Assembly (NCBI GenBank): GCA_025360015.1
Contig: JANYCZ010000034.1
Location: 45,874 to 109,873 of the forward strand
Length of the DNA: 64,000 nt
From: Verrucomicrobiota bacterium
GTDB taxonomy: Bacteria > Verrucomicrobiota > Verrucomicrobiia > Verrucomicrobiales > Verrucomicrobiaceae
Direction: 5' to 3'
The notes below the pieces were generated by a model. That model saw only the letters and a list, made by a program, of their open reading frames with translations, had not been told where the DNA came from and searched no databases. Position 1 is the first letter of the stretch; each line of letters begins with the position of its first letter. This document shows, piece by piece, positions 19,039-27,655 of the stretch. Position numbers and translations under genes: made by a program.

Positions 19039-20177
19039 AAACGCACCTGCTCACCCTCGCCACGCTCTTCGTGGCCAGCCTTGCCATTGCCGAAGACTAT
19101 CGCGGCGATGTCAAAGACGTCCGTGTCATCCGCCACATGGATCAGCACCCCGGTGCATCCCTCGTCTGGGAACCCTACATCGCCCTGTGGAAGCCCAAGC
19201 AGCTAGTGGCGGCTTATGGCGTGGGCATTCCCGGCAAGGTCGATATGGGCAGCATCTACGCCAGCGTTTCCACCAACGACGGCGACACCTGGAATGAGCC
19301 CGTTCCCGTCTTTGATCACAATCACTGGCAGGGCGCGATTCACTTTGCTTATGCGAACGCGATCCTGTTCAAGCCCTCGAATCAGGATGTGATGTGGTGC
19401 TTTGCCATGCGCTGCCCCATGAATTTCAAGCACAGCGAGGACTCGCAGCTCGTCGCCGCCTACAGCGCGGACGGCGGCCGCTCATGGACCCCTGTGGAAC
19501 TGTCCATGCAGTACACCGGCCCGCTGATCGTCGTCGCCGGAATCATGGAAACCGAAGTGAAAGGCCAGAAGCGCTACCTGCTGCCAGCGCACCGCAACAC
19601 CCTTCGCAACGATCCCCTCGGATCACGCGATCAATTCATGCTCAGCAGTACCAGCCTGCTGGAGTGGAAGTTTGAGGGCTACATTCCGCAGCCGGAGACC
19701 GGCAAGGTCTTCCTGCACGAAGGCGGCATTGCCGTGGGCGATGCACAGGATGAACTCAAGCTCGTCATGCGCACGTGCAACTGGGAGGAAAAAGCTGCGC
19801 TCGATCCACCACGCGCTTTCTCCAGCATAAGCAAAGACGGCGGCAGCACCTGGACACCCGCCAAGCAGGAGCCCGACCTCTGGAATTCGCGCTCCAAAGG
19901 TTTCTTCAGCCGCAATGCCGACGGCAGCCATCTCTACGTTTACAACGACGGCCCTGCCATGCCCGCCAAAGCCGCGCGCTCATCACTGCGCTACAAGGTC
20001 CAATCTGCAGGCGGTCAGTGGAGCGAAGAAAAGACCTTCTATGAAGCCGGGATCAAAAATTCCTACCCCACGCTGATCGAGGTCGCCCCCGGTGACTTCC
20101 GCGCGGTGTGGGACAGCGGCACGGCTGACAAAACCCGCACGCACATCCACTTCGGCAAAATCAAACTCAAGCCATGA
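19035..20177 (+). CDS. Secreted sialidase-fold (BNR repeat) protein
   Basis: A 380-residue protein with signal peptide MKTHLLTLATLFVASLAIA. Three Asp boxes mark a beta-propeller: STNDGDTW (about 78-85), SADGGRSW (about 147-154) and SKDGGSTW (about 260-267). The canonical FRIP motif is absent, so this is sialidase-like in fold but of unproven activity. It is coupled by ATGA overlaps both to the preceding propeller gene and to the following aldolase gene, which argues for a shared catabolic task. Confidence 0.78.
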   Translation: MKTHLLTLATLFVASLAIAEDYRGDVKDVRVIRHMDQHPGASLVWEPYIALWKPKQLVAAYGVGIPGKVDMGSIYASVSTNDGDTWNEPVPVFDHNHWQGAIHFAYANAILFKPSNQDVMWCFAMRCPMNFKHSEDSQLVAAYSADGGRSWTPVELSMQYTGPLIVVAGIMETEVKGQKRYLLPAHRNTLRNDPLGSRDQFMLSSTSLLEWKFEGYIPQPETGKVFLHEGGIAVGDAQDELKLVMRTCNWEEKAALDPPRAFSSISKDGGSTWTPAKQEPDLWNSRSKGFFSRNADGSHLYVYNDGPAMPAKAARSSLRYKVQSAGGQWSEEKTFYEAGIKNSYPTLIEVAPGDFRAVWDSGTADKTRTHIHFGKIKLKP

Positions 20178-20986
20178 CCGCTGCTGAACTTGCACAAGCA
20201 CTGCGCCAGGACCGCCCCGTCTTCGGCACCCTCATTGTCTCCCCCTCACCGCGCTGGGCAGAGGCCGTGCGTGGCTGCGGTCTCGATTTCGTCTTCATCG
20301 ACACCGAGCACATCGCGCTGGATCGCGCGGAGCTGAGCTGGATGTGCCAGACCTACGCCGCACTCGGCCTCCCGGCCCTGGTGCGCATTCCCGCGCCCGA
20401 TCCGTATGCCGCGACCATGGTGCTCGATGGCGGAGCCGCAGGGATCATTGCGCCCTACGTGGAATCCGTCGAGCAAGTCCAGGCCCTGCGTGGTGCCGTG
20501 AAACTGCGCCCCATCAAAGGCCAGCGCCTCCAGCAGATGCTCGATGGTGCCACCCCAGAGCCCGAACTCGCCGCCTACATGCAGCAAGGTGCCGCCAATC
20601 GCCTTCTCATCGTGAACATCGAAAGCGTCCCAGCCATGGACGCACTGGACGATATTCTCGCGGTGCCCGGCCTCGATGCCGTGCTCATCGGTCCCCATGA
20701 CCTCTCCTGCAGCCTCGGCATTCCCGAGCAGTGGGATCACCCCGAGTTCATCACCGCTTGTGAAACCATCTTCCGCAAAGCACGCGCTGCCGGTATCGGT
20801 GCCGGCATTCACTTCTGGGGCGATGTGGCACAGCAGGCGCGCTTCTTGAAACTTGGTGCCAACATGCTCATCCACAGCGCCGACATCTCACTCTTCCAAA
20901 AGCACCTCCGTCTCGAACTAAAGGCGATTCGTTCCGCAGCAGACATTGCGCTAGATGCCTCTTCTGCATCAGCCATACTCATTTGA
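20174..20986 (+). CDS. HpcH/HpaI-type class II aldolase
   Basis: Proteins of this family cleave 2-keto-3-deoxy or 4-hydroxy-2-oxo acids in a metal-dependent retro-aldol reaction. The 270-residue protein has FGTLIVSPSPRWAEAVRGCG, then FVFIDTEHIALDR (metal and substrate site region, about residues 37-49), ALVRIPAPDPY, GIIAPYVESVEQ, and the late signature VLIGPHDLSCSLGIP. It is cytoplasmic, unlike its secreted neighbours, and would handle a keto-acid released from the glycan or uronate being broken down. ATGA overlap with the upstream gene shows coupling. The specific substrate is not readable. Confidence 0.88.
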   Translation: MTAAELAQALRQDRPVFGTLIVSPSPRWAEAVRGCGLDFVFIDTEHIALDRAELSWMCQTYAALGLPALVRIPAPDPYAATMVLDGGAAGIIAPYVESVEQVQALRGAVKLRPIKGQRLQQMLDGATPEPELAAYMQQGAANRLLIVNIESVPAMDALDDILAVPGLDAVLIGPHDLSCSLGIPEQWDHPEFITACETIFRKARAAGIGAGIHFWGDVAQQARFLKLGANMLIHSADISLFQKHLRLELKAIRSAADIALDASSASAILI

Positions 20987-20991
20987 TTCGC

Positions 20992-22371
20992 ATGAAGCCG
21001 ATCACAATCCTTGGGCTCGTTTGCCTGTTCGTCGTACAAGTCACAGCTCTAGCTGAAGAGACCGGCTTCGGCCTGCAAGTGCCTGCTCCCGGAGCAGATG
21101 CTTTCGCGGATGACGTGCTGCAGCAGGCGTTCGACAAAGTGGCATCAGCTGGTGGTGGCACCGTGATTCTCGGGGCAGGGGACTTCAAACTCTCCCGCAA
21201 ATCCGGTGACGAAACCGTCATCATCAAAAGCAATGTGACCCTGCGTGGCCAGGGCTACGCCACCCACATCTACCTGGACCCCACGACTCCGCCCAATCCC
21301 CTGCGTTATTACCCGGTGCGGATCGGCACTGAGACGACTCCCGCAAACAACGTGCTGATCGAAAACCTGCGCTACACCGGGAACAATGCCAAAATTGGGG
21401 GTGGTTCCATCATGGGATTCAATGCCCGCCTCGGCGCTCCTGAAGCCAGGCTCTTGTCTTCGAACAATGTCACAGTTCGAAATTGCTGGATCTATGATGC
21501 CCAGCAGGCTGCTGGCTGCACCAAGGAGAATGTCCACGTTTATGCGGATGCTGACCGGCTCGCAACTCAGTTCACCAACTGGCAGGTCTGCCACAATTAC
21601 ATCGACACCTGTGGGAACAAAGCAATCGAACTCGCGGAGTGCAACGGTGGGCTCATCGCGGACAATTACATCACGAACACCAAGGACGGCCCGCAGGTGA
21701 TCTGCGGCAGCCGCAATGTGCAAATCCGCGACAATGTCGTGTATTTCACGGATACCGGCATCAATGTCACCGAAGGTTCGAATCACATCCGCGTGAGCGG
21801 CAACCACGTCGAGCCGGTGCTGACGATCAACAAGGGCTCACCTGCTCCTTGTTTGTTTTTCCGCACCGAACCCCAGGCAAACAACTCGGTGATCGCAGAT
21901 GTCGTGGTTACTGGAAATATTTTTCGCAATCAGAACACCCTCAGCAAATGTACCGTGCGATTCCAGACCAGGAAGGAAGCGATTTCCTGCGCCTATCACG
22001 GCATCACTTTCACCGGGAATGTGTTTGATGGAGACATACAATTTTTCGACAAGACGACACCTGGCAGGACGACAATCCAGGACATCGTCTTCGCCGACAA
22101 CGTTTGCGAAGGGCAAATACTGACTGCTCCCGCGTCTGAAATGGCCTCCTCCCACATCACCGTTCGCGGGAACACCTTCCGCTCAGGTGACCAAGTCCTC
22201 AAAGCCAGCAGCTGGATCTGGACGGACAACACGCATTCCGCAGGCACCCTCGAACTCGACAGCGCCGCCAAGGGCAACATCGTCCGCAACAACGTGACAA
22301 CCTCAGCCATTCGTGATCAAGGTGTCAAAACCAGCCTCAACGGTAATGAAGTCCTCCCTGATGATCCCTAG
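20992..22371 (+). CDS. Secreted right-handed beta-helix (pectate-lyase-like) protein
   Basis: The 459-residue product has a signal peptide (MKPITILGLVCLFVVQVTALA) and then the typical opening of parallel beta-helix proteins: DDVLQQAFDKVASAGGGTVI, then VTLRGQGYATHI. Repeated short strands with Asn ladders follow (NVTVRNCWIYDA, GGLIADNYITN, NVQIRDNVVYFTDTGI, HIRVSGNHVEP). The family covers pectate lyases, glycosidases and epimerases; the active-site chemistry cannot be assigned. ATG 20992 is preferred to TTG 20983, which overlaps the previous stop. Confidence 0.8.
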   Translation: MKPITILGLVCLFVVQVTALAEETGFGLQVPAPGADAFADDVLQQAFDKVASAGGGTVILGAGDFKLSRKSGDETVIIKSNVTLRGQGYATHIYLDPTTPPNPLRYYPVRIGTETTPANNVLIENLRYTGNNAKIGGGSIMGFNARLGAPEARLLSSNNVTVRNCWIYDAQQAAGCTKENVHVYADADRLATQFTNWQVCHNYIDTCGNKAIELAECNGGLIADNYITNTKDGPQVICGSRNVQIRDNVVYFTDTGINVTEGSNHIRVSGNHVEPVLTINKGSPAPCLFFRTEPQANNSVIADVVVTGNIFRNQNTLSKCTVRFQTRKEAISCAYHGITFTGNVFDGDIQFFDKTTPGRTTIQDIVFADNVCEGQILTAPASEMASSHITVRGNTFRSGDQVLKASSWIWTDNTHSAGTLELDSAAKGNIVRNNVTTSAIRDQGVKTSLNGNEVLPDDP

Positions 22372-23902
22372 TCTCTTCCGCCTTTTGCTTCTTCCTGCTG
22401 CTGCTGCGGCCCTGCTGGCAGCGGATGATGCCGGGACGCTTGCCATCGACAGCGACCGCCAGCTATTCATCGACGACCGGATCGTTGATACAAACCTCAC
22501 CAAGGACCTCGCCCGCACACAGAATCCCCCCGAGAGCATTCGGAAAGTGCTCACACCCGATCAGCCATGGGAAGCGCTCGGCTTCATCTTTTACTGCTGC
22601 GTGGTGGACGATGGCGGTGCGGTGAAGCTCTACCACGGCAGCTACGATGCGGAAAAAAAGAAGCACTTCAGCCTCGCGACGAGCAGTGACGGCATCCACT
22701 TCGAGCGGCCCAAGCTCGGCGCAAAAGCATTCCAAGGCAGCAAAGACAACAACATCCTCCCCATCGAAGCGGTGGAGGCCTTTGTGTTTCTCGATCCGCA
22801 CGCGCCGAAGGATCAGCGCTACCGGCTCATCTATACCAAAGGCTGGCCCGATCCCGCCAAGGCCGGTGTCTTCGTCGCTTCATCCAACGACGGCGTGCAT
22901 TGGGCCTCCGTGCCTGAGCGCCTTTTTCCATTCGTGCCAGACAGCCAGCCATCCGCCACGTGGGACGAGCACTCGCAGCAGTACTCCATCTACCTGCGCG
23001 CCTGGAATCCCGTGCGCACCGTTGCACGCGTAGCCACCGGCGATCTTCTCGCTCCTTGGCCCTACGATGCCTCGGTGCCGCCCAATCTCGTTTGGGGGAA
23101 AGGCAAGATCCCCGTTCCCAGCCGCGAAATTCCCACCGTCATGGCCGCTGATGAAAAGGACGCGGAGCACGTGGATCTCTACACCAGCGTCGTCACAAAG
23201 TACCCCTTCGCACCTGATGTGTACTTTGCCTTTCCCGCCGCCTTCCAGCTTTGGAAAGGCGACGCCTGGAAAGCCCGCGCCTGCAATACGGCCGACGGCA
23301 CCTTTGATGTCCAGTTTGCCACCAGCCGCGATGGCATCGCGTGGAATCGTTCGCATCAGCCCTACATCAGCGCCGGTTTCCATGAGGGGCTGGATCTCCG
23401 CATCGTCAGCATGGGGCCTGGCATGGTCCGACGCGGGAGGTTGCTCTATCAGTACTTTGTCGGCGACACCTTCACCCATGGTCGCCCTGCGGTGTGGGAC
23501 AAGGATCTCGTGAACCGCGCCGAGTGGCTGAAGCCCGGGCGGGATTTCGGCGGCATCTACTGCGCCACCCAGCGTGTGGATGGCTTCGTCTCCATGGATG
23601 CCGCCAGCACCGGTGGCGTGCTCACCACCCGGCTGCTCCTGTTCAAAGGAAATCGCCTTTCCCTGAATCTGCACACCGCCGGCAGCGGCAGCGCGCGCGT
23701 CGCCCTGCTCGGTTCAGATGGCAAACCTCTGCCCGGTTTCTCCGCCGCCGACTGCGAACTCATCAATGCGGACGCCATCGATCACGAAGTCCGCTGGAAG
23801 ATCGGTGCCGATGTCGCCGCCCTCGCCGGCCACCCCGTCCGTGTGCAGATCACCCTGCGCAACGCCAAACTCTACGCCCTGCAATTCACCACGATTCCTT
23901 GA
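22349..23902 (+). CDS. Secreted beta-propeller glycosidase-like protein (GH32/GH43-like fold)
   Basis: A 517-residue exported protein: the leader MKSSLMIPSLFRLLLLPAAA is followed by DSDRQLFIDDRIVD. Repeated units of the type 'SLATSSDGIHFERP' and 'VFVASSNDGVHWASVP' are strand-turn motifs of five-bladed propeller glycosidases; a C-terminal beta-sandwich-like part (about 430-517, LLLFKGNRLSLNLHTAGSG) resembles the module that follows GH32 propellers. Proteins of this type are common and poorly characterised in PVC bacteria. ATG 22349 overlaps the preceding gene by 23 bases; GTG 22313 would overlap more and disturb the signal peptide. Confidence 0.68.
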   Translation, partial: KSSLMIPSLFRLLLLPAAAAALLAADDAGTLAIDSDRQLFIDDRIVDTNLTKDLARTQNPPESIRKVLTPDQPWEALGFIFYCCVVDDGGAVKLYHGSYDAEKKKHFSLATSSDGIHFERPKLGAKAFQGSKDNNILPIEAVEAFVFLDPHAPKDQRYRLIYTKGWPDPAKAGVFVASSNDGVHWASVPERLFPFVPDSQPSATWDEHSQQYSIYLRAWNPVRTVARVATGDLLAPWPYDASVPPNLVWGKGKIPVPSREIPTVMAADEKDAEHVDLYTSVVTKYPFAPDVYFAFPAAFQLWKGDAWKARACNTADGTFDVQFATSRDGIAWNRSHQPYISAGFHEGLDLRIVSMGPGMVRRGRLLYQYFVGDTFTHGRPAVWDKDLVNRAEWLKPGRDFGGIYCATQRVDGFVSMDAASTGGVLTTRLLLFKGNRLSLNLHTAGSGSARVALLGSDGKPLPGFSAADCELINADAIDHEVRWKIGADVAALAGHPVRVQITLRNAKLYALQFTTIP

Positions 23903-23916
23903 AAACTTTTCCAACC

Positions 23917-25140
23917 ATGAAACACCTCGCCTCCCTCCTGCTGCTCTGCGGCTCACTCGCCGCCGCCGAGCCCTTCATCGAGAAGCAGGATCTGTTCACA
24001 GCCGACACGGGCGGTTATAAACTCTACCACATTCCTGGCATCGTCGTGACGGCCAAGGGGACGGTGCTTGCGTGGTGCGAGGCTCGCTTCAACAGCACCG
24101 ATTGGGGACAGATCGGCATCCTTCTGCGCCGCTCCACCGATGAGGGCAAAACATGGGATGAACCGCGCAACATCGCCGATGTGCCGGGACCGAAGACGAA
24201 AAACCCGTTCTCACTCGCCGTGAAAGGCATCAATCCTTCGGACGTGACCTATAACAATCCCGTTCTCATTTCCGACGCTGACGGCACCGTGCACATGTTG
24301 TTCTGTCTCGAATACATGCGCTGCTTCTATCAACGCAGCAACGACGATGGAGTGAGTTGGAGCACTCCGGTGGAGATCACCGGAGCTTTTGAAAAATTCC
24401 GCAACTCCTACGATTGGAAGGTCCTTGCCACAGGGCCGGATCACGGCATTCAGCTCAAGAACGGTCGCCTGATCGTGCCGGTGTGGCTTTCCACCGGAAC
24501 CGGCGGCAATGCGCACCGCCCCAGTGTCACCACGACAATCTACAGCGACGATCAGGGCAAAACGTGGCACGCGGGTGACATCGCAGTGCCCTGCACCGAA
24601 GAGTGGATCAACCCCAACGAAACCGTCGCCATCGAACTGGCCGACGGCAGCGTGATGCTCAATGTGCGTAGTGAATCAAAAGCGCACCGCCGCATTGTCA
24701 CCGTCAGCAAAGACGGTGCCACCGGATGGAGCACGCCCAAGTTTGACGACGCGCTGCTGGAACCCATTTGCATGGGCAGCATCGTCCGTTGTTCGCTCGC
24801 TAATCAGGGCGGTAAGAACCGCATCCTGTTTTCCAATCCCAACAATCTCAGCCGCGCCGATGGCAAGGAAGAATCAGGCAAGGTGCGTGATCGCAAAAAT
24901 CTCACGCTGAAGCTCAGCTATGATGAGGCGCACACCTGGCCCATTAGCAAGCCCCTCGATCCCGGCTACAGCAGTTACAGCGATCTCGCCGTGACGAAGA
25001 GCGGGAAGATTCTCTGCTTCTACAGTCGCGGCCAGAACGGGACCGACTTCGGCGGCTACACCTTCAAGGCCCTCACACTGGCGCGTTTCAATCTCGAATG
25101 GCTCACCGATGGCCGTGACTCACTTTCCGTCGCCCCATAA
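23917..25140 (+). CDS. Secreted sialidase-family protein, tandem copy 1
   Basis: The 407-residue protein has signal peptide MKHLASLLLLCGSLAAA and a sialidase propeller with Asp boxes such as STDEGKTW (about 70-77), SNDDGVSW and SDDQGKTW. The stretch YHIPGIVVTAKGTVLAWCEA aligns with the GH33 FRIP region, but the key Arg is replaced by His. RSESKAHRR supplies later arginines and SSYSDLAVTKSG the region of the catalytic Tyr. It is a close tandem paralogue of the next gene, which has the same Arg-to-His change. True sialidase activity is therefore doubtful. ATG 23917 is the start; the frame stays open upstream only as an overlap with the preceding gene. Confidence 0.82.
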   Translation: MKHLASLLLLCGSLAAAEPFIEKQDLFTADTGGYKLYHIPGIVVTAKGTVLAWCEARFNSTDWGQIGILLRRSTDEGKTWDEPRNIADVPGPKTKNPFSLAVKGINPSDVTYNNPVLISDADGTVHMLFCLEYMRCFYQRSNDDGVSWSTPVEITGAFEKFRNSYDWKVLATGPDHGIQLKNGRLIVPVWLSTGTGGNAHRPSVTTTIYSDDQGKTWHAGDIAVPCTEEWINPNETVAIELADGSVMLNVRSESKAHRRIVTVSKDGATGWSTPKFDDALLEPICMGSIVRCSLANQGGKNRILFSNPNNLSRADGKEESGKVRDRKNLTLKLSYDEAHTWPISKPLDPGYSSYSDLAVTKSGKILCFYSRGQNGTDFGGYTFKALTLARFNLEWLTDGRDSLSVAP

Positions 25141-25192
25141 GAGACCTCACGATTTTGCTCCCAACACCACCCATCTTCATCTGAAACCAACC

Positions 25193-26398
25193 ATGAAACG
25201 CCTCGCCTCCCTCCTGCTCCTCTGTGGCTCTCTCGCCGCTGCTGAACCCTTCATCGAAAAACAAGATCTCTTCATCGTCGGCGATAATCCCGCCTACCAG
25301 CTCTACCACATCCCCGGCATCGTGGTGACCGCCAAGGGCACCGTACTGACTTGGTGTGAAGCGCGCAAGCGTGCTGCCGGTGTCAGCGACTGGGATGACA
25401 TCCGCATTCTGCTCCGCCGCAGCACGGATGAAGGCAAAACTTGGAGCGCGCCGCAGAGCATCGCCAACGTCGATGGCCCAAAAGCGAAAAACCCCTTCGC
25501 CCTCAAGATGAAAAACGTCGATCCCAACGACGTCACCTACAACAACCCCGTGCTCATCGCGGGCAAAGACGGCACGGTGCACATGCTCTTCTGCCTGGAA
25601 TACGAGCGCTGCTTCTACCAGCGTAGCGAGGACGACGGACTCACCTGGAGCAAACCCTCCGAGATAACCTCCGCCTTTGAGGCCTTCAAGAAAAGCTACG
25701 ACTGGAAGGTGCTGGCCACCGGCCCCGACCACAGCATTCAGCTCAAGAACGGTCGCCTCGTCGTCCCGGTCTGGCTCTCCACCGGCACTGGTGGCAATGC
25801 ACATCGCCCCAGCGTCACCGCCACCATCTTCAGCGATGACGAAGGCAAGACCTGGAAGGCAGGCGACATCGCCGTGCCATGCACCGAAGAATGGATCAAC
25901 CCCAACGAAACTGTCGCTATCGAACTCAATGACGGCAGCGTCATGCTCAATGTGCGCAGCGAATCAAAAGCCCATCGCCGTCTTATCACCGTCAGCAAAG
26001 ATGGCGCGACAAACTGGAGCACCCCGAAGTTTGACGAAGCCCTGCTCGAATCCATCTGCATGGCAGGTATCGTGCGCTACGACCACGGCGGCCAGAACCT
26101 CATCCTCTTCTCCAATCCTCACAATCTGGAGAAAGAAAAAGGTAAAGCCGAACCCGGCAAAAACCGCGACCGCAAAAACGTCAGCGTGAAGATCAGCCGC
26201 GACGAAGGCAAAACATGGCCCGTGAGCAAAAGCATCGAGCCCGGTCCCAGCATGTACTCAGACATCGCCGTCACCAAGAGCGGCACCATCCTCTGCTTCT
26301 ACGGACGCAGCGGCGGCGACTCCGCTCTGGCTTATTTTGCCGGTGGTCGCCTGACCCTGGCCCGTTTCAATTTGGAATGGCTGACATCTCCCCAGTGA
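25193..26398 (+). CDS. Secreted sialidase-family protein, tandem copy 2
   Basis: At 401 residues this is a near-duplicate of the preceding gene: the signal peptides (MKRLASLLLLCGSLAAA) and long internal stretches match, including WKVLATGPDH, LSTGTGGNAHRPSVT and CTEEWINPNETVAIEL. Asp boxes include STDEGKTW and SDDEGKTW. The FRIP-equivalent again reads YHIPG, lacking the first triad Arg. SMYSDIAVTKSG marks the Tyr region. ATG 25193 gives the proper signal peptide; the frame is open upstream to 25109 but without one. The pair arose by tandem duplication and may have diverged in substrate. Confidence 0.82.
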   Translation: MKRLASLLLLCGSLAAAEPFIEKQDLFIVGDNPAYQLYHIPGIVVTAKGTVLTWCEARKRAAGVSDWDDIRILLRRSTDEGKTWSAPQSIANVDGPKAKNPFALKMKNVDPNDVTYNNPVLIAGKDGTVHMLFCLEYERCFYQRSEDDGLTWSKPSEITSAFEAFKKSYDWKVLATGPDHSIQLKNGRLVVPVWLSTGTGGNAHRPSVTATIFSDDEGKTWKAGDIAVPCTEEWINPNETVAIELNDGSVMLNVRSESKAHRRLITVSKDGATNWSTPKFDEALLESICMAGIVRYDHGGQNLILFSNPHNLEKEKGKAEPGKNRDRKNVSVKISRDEGKTWPVSKSIEPGPSMYSDIAVTKSGTILCFYGRSGGDSALAYFAGGRLTLARFNLEWLTSPQ

Positions 26399-26452
26399 TA
26401 TTCCTCGGGCGGATTCTGCCAGAACAAGGAGGCTGATTGCGTTCAGGAGGCC

Positions 26453-27655
26453 ATGTCGCAAACCTCCCTTGCCATCCTCGCTTTCGGCCTCTGTTTTGCT
26501 CATGCTGCTGCTGAGCCGCTGTTTGAGACGACGCTGCTGTTCCCGCTGACACCAAAGAACAAGCCAAACTATCGCATCCCGTCGATCATCCAGGCTCCGA
26601 ATGGCGACATCCTCGTTATCTGCGAACGTCGTAACGACGGCCCCGGAGACATCGGCAATCATGACATCGTGATGAAGCGCAGCGCCGACAAGGGCAAAAC
26701 ATGGAGCGAAGAGATCACCATCCTCGATGACGAAAACCGCGTCTGCACAGACCTCACCGTCGGCCTCGACCGCGAAACCAAAAAGCTCTGGCTCTTCTTC
26801 CTGAAAGATAAAAAGCAATACGCTCATCTCACCAGTACAGACAACGGCCTGACCTGGCAGGGGCCGGTCATCATCCACGATCAAGTCATCAAGCCCGAGT
26901 GGCAGACCCTGCAAGGCACAGGCGATGACGACGAGCCGCGCGGCAATCCCAAGAGCCATGCCGTCCAGTGGGAAAAAGGCTGGGTGCAGCGCTATGGCTG
27001 CGGCCCTGGCAATGCCATGATCCAGCTCAAATCTGGTCGGCTGCTGGTGCCAGGGCGGCACCGTGAAGACATCGGCAAAGGTCGTTTGCGCAGCTTTGCC
27101 CACTCCTTTTACAGCGATGACCACGGTGCCTCATGGCATCTCGGCGGCACCATCGGTATCCACACCAGCGAGTGCCAGTTCGTCGAATTGACCAACGGCG
27201 ACGTGCGCGTGATCTCCCGCAATGAAAGCAGCGAAGATGCACCTGACAATCTCCGCCACCTCACCGCCATCAGCAAAGACGGCGGTTTGACGTGGGGCGG
27301 CCTGCATCGTCTCGAAGAACTCATCACGCCGCGCTGTCCCGGTCCCGTGGAGCGCTTTGATGCGGAGACGCTGCTGTTCTCCAGCCCTGCCTCGCCCTTC
27401 CGCCAGAAGGAGCATCCGTACGGTCGCTACAATCTCACCGTCCGGCTGAGCCATGACGATGGCGAAACCTGGACCGCAGGGAAAACGATCTGGCCGCATC
27501 CCGGTTCGTACTCAGACATCGTAGTGCTCGACGACAAGACCATCGGTTACATTTATGAGCGAGGGGACAAAGGCAGCACGCACTACTGGGATGAGTTGCA
27601 TTTCGCCCGGTTCAATCTGGAATGGCTTAGCAACGGCAAAACGAAACAACCATGA
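26453..27655 (+). CDS. Exo-alpha-sialidase (GH33-like), secreted
   Basis: This is the best sialidase of the locus. After a signal peptide (MSQTSLAILAFGLCFAHAAA) it has YRIPSIIQAPNGDILVICE, which keeps the FRIP-type Arg, then ERRNDGPGDIGNHDIVMKRS, containing the Asp region used as acid/base in GH33. Five Asp boxes follow: SADKGKTW, STDNGLTW, SDDHGASW, SKDGGLTW and SHDDGETW. GSYSDIVVLDD with IGYIYERG matches the nucleophile Tyr and C-terminal region. The 400-residue length fits a one-domain enzyme. An AGGAGG sequence lies just before the ATG. The stop overlaps the next gene (ATGA). The enzyme would release terminal sialic acid outside the cytoplasm. Confidence 0.86.
   Translation: MSQTSLAILAFGLCFAHAAAEPLFETTLLFPLTPKNKPNYRIPSIIQAPNGDILVICERRNDGPGDIGNHDIVMKRSADKGKTWSEEITILDDENRVCTDLTVGLDRETKKLWLFFLKDKKQYAHLTSTDNGLTWQGPVIIHDQVIKPEWQTLQGTGDDDEPRGNPKSHAVQWEKGWVQRYGCGPGNAMIQLKSGRLLVPGRHREDIGKGRLRSFAHSFYSDDHGASWHLGGTIGIHTSECQFVELTNGDVRVISRNESSEDAPDNLRHLTAISKDGGLTWGGLHRLEELITPRCPGPVERFDAETLLFSSPASPFRQKEHPYGRYNLTVRLSHDDGETWTAGKTIWPHPGSYSDIVVLDDKTIGYIYERGDKGSTHYWDELHFARFNLEWLSNGKTKQP

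Noticed and set aside
17857..20177. Naming the first two propeller proteins as true sialidases
   Set aside because: They have Asp-box-like turns but no FRIP arginine region, so only the fold is supported.
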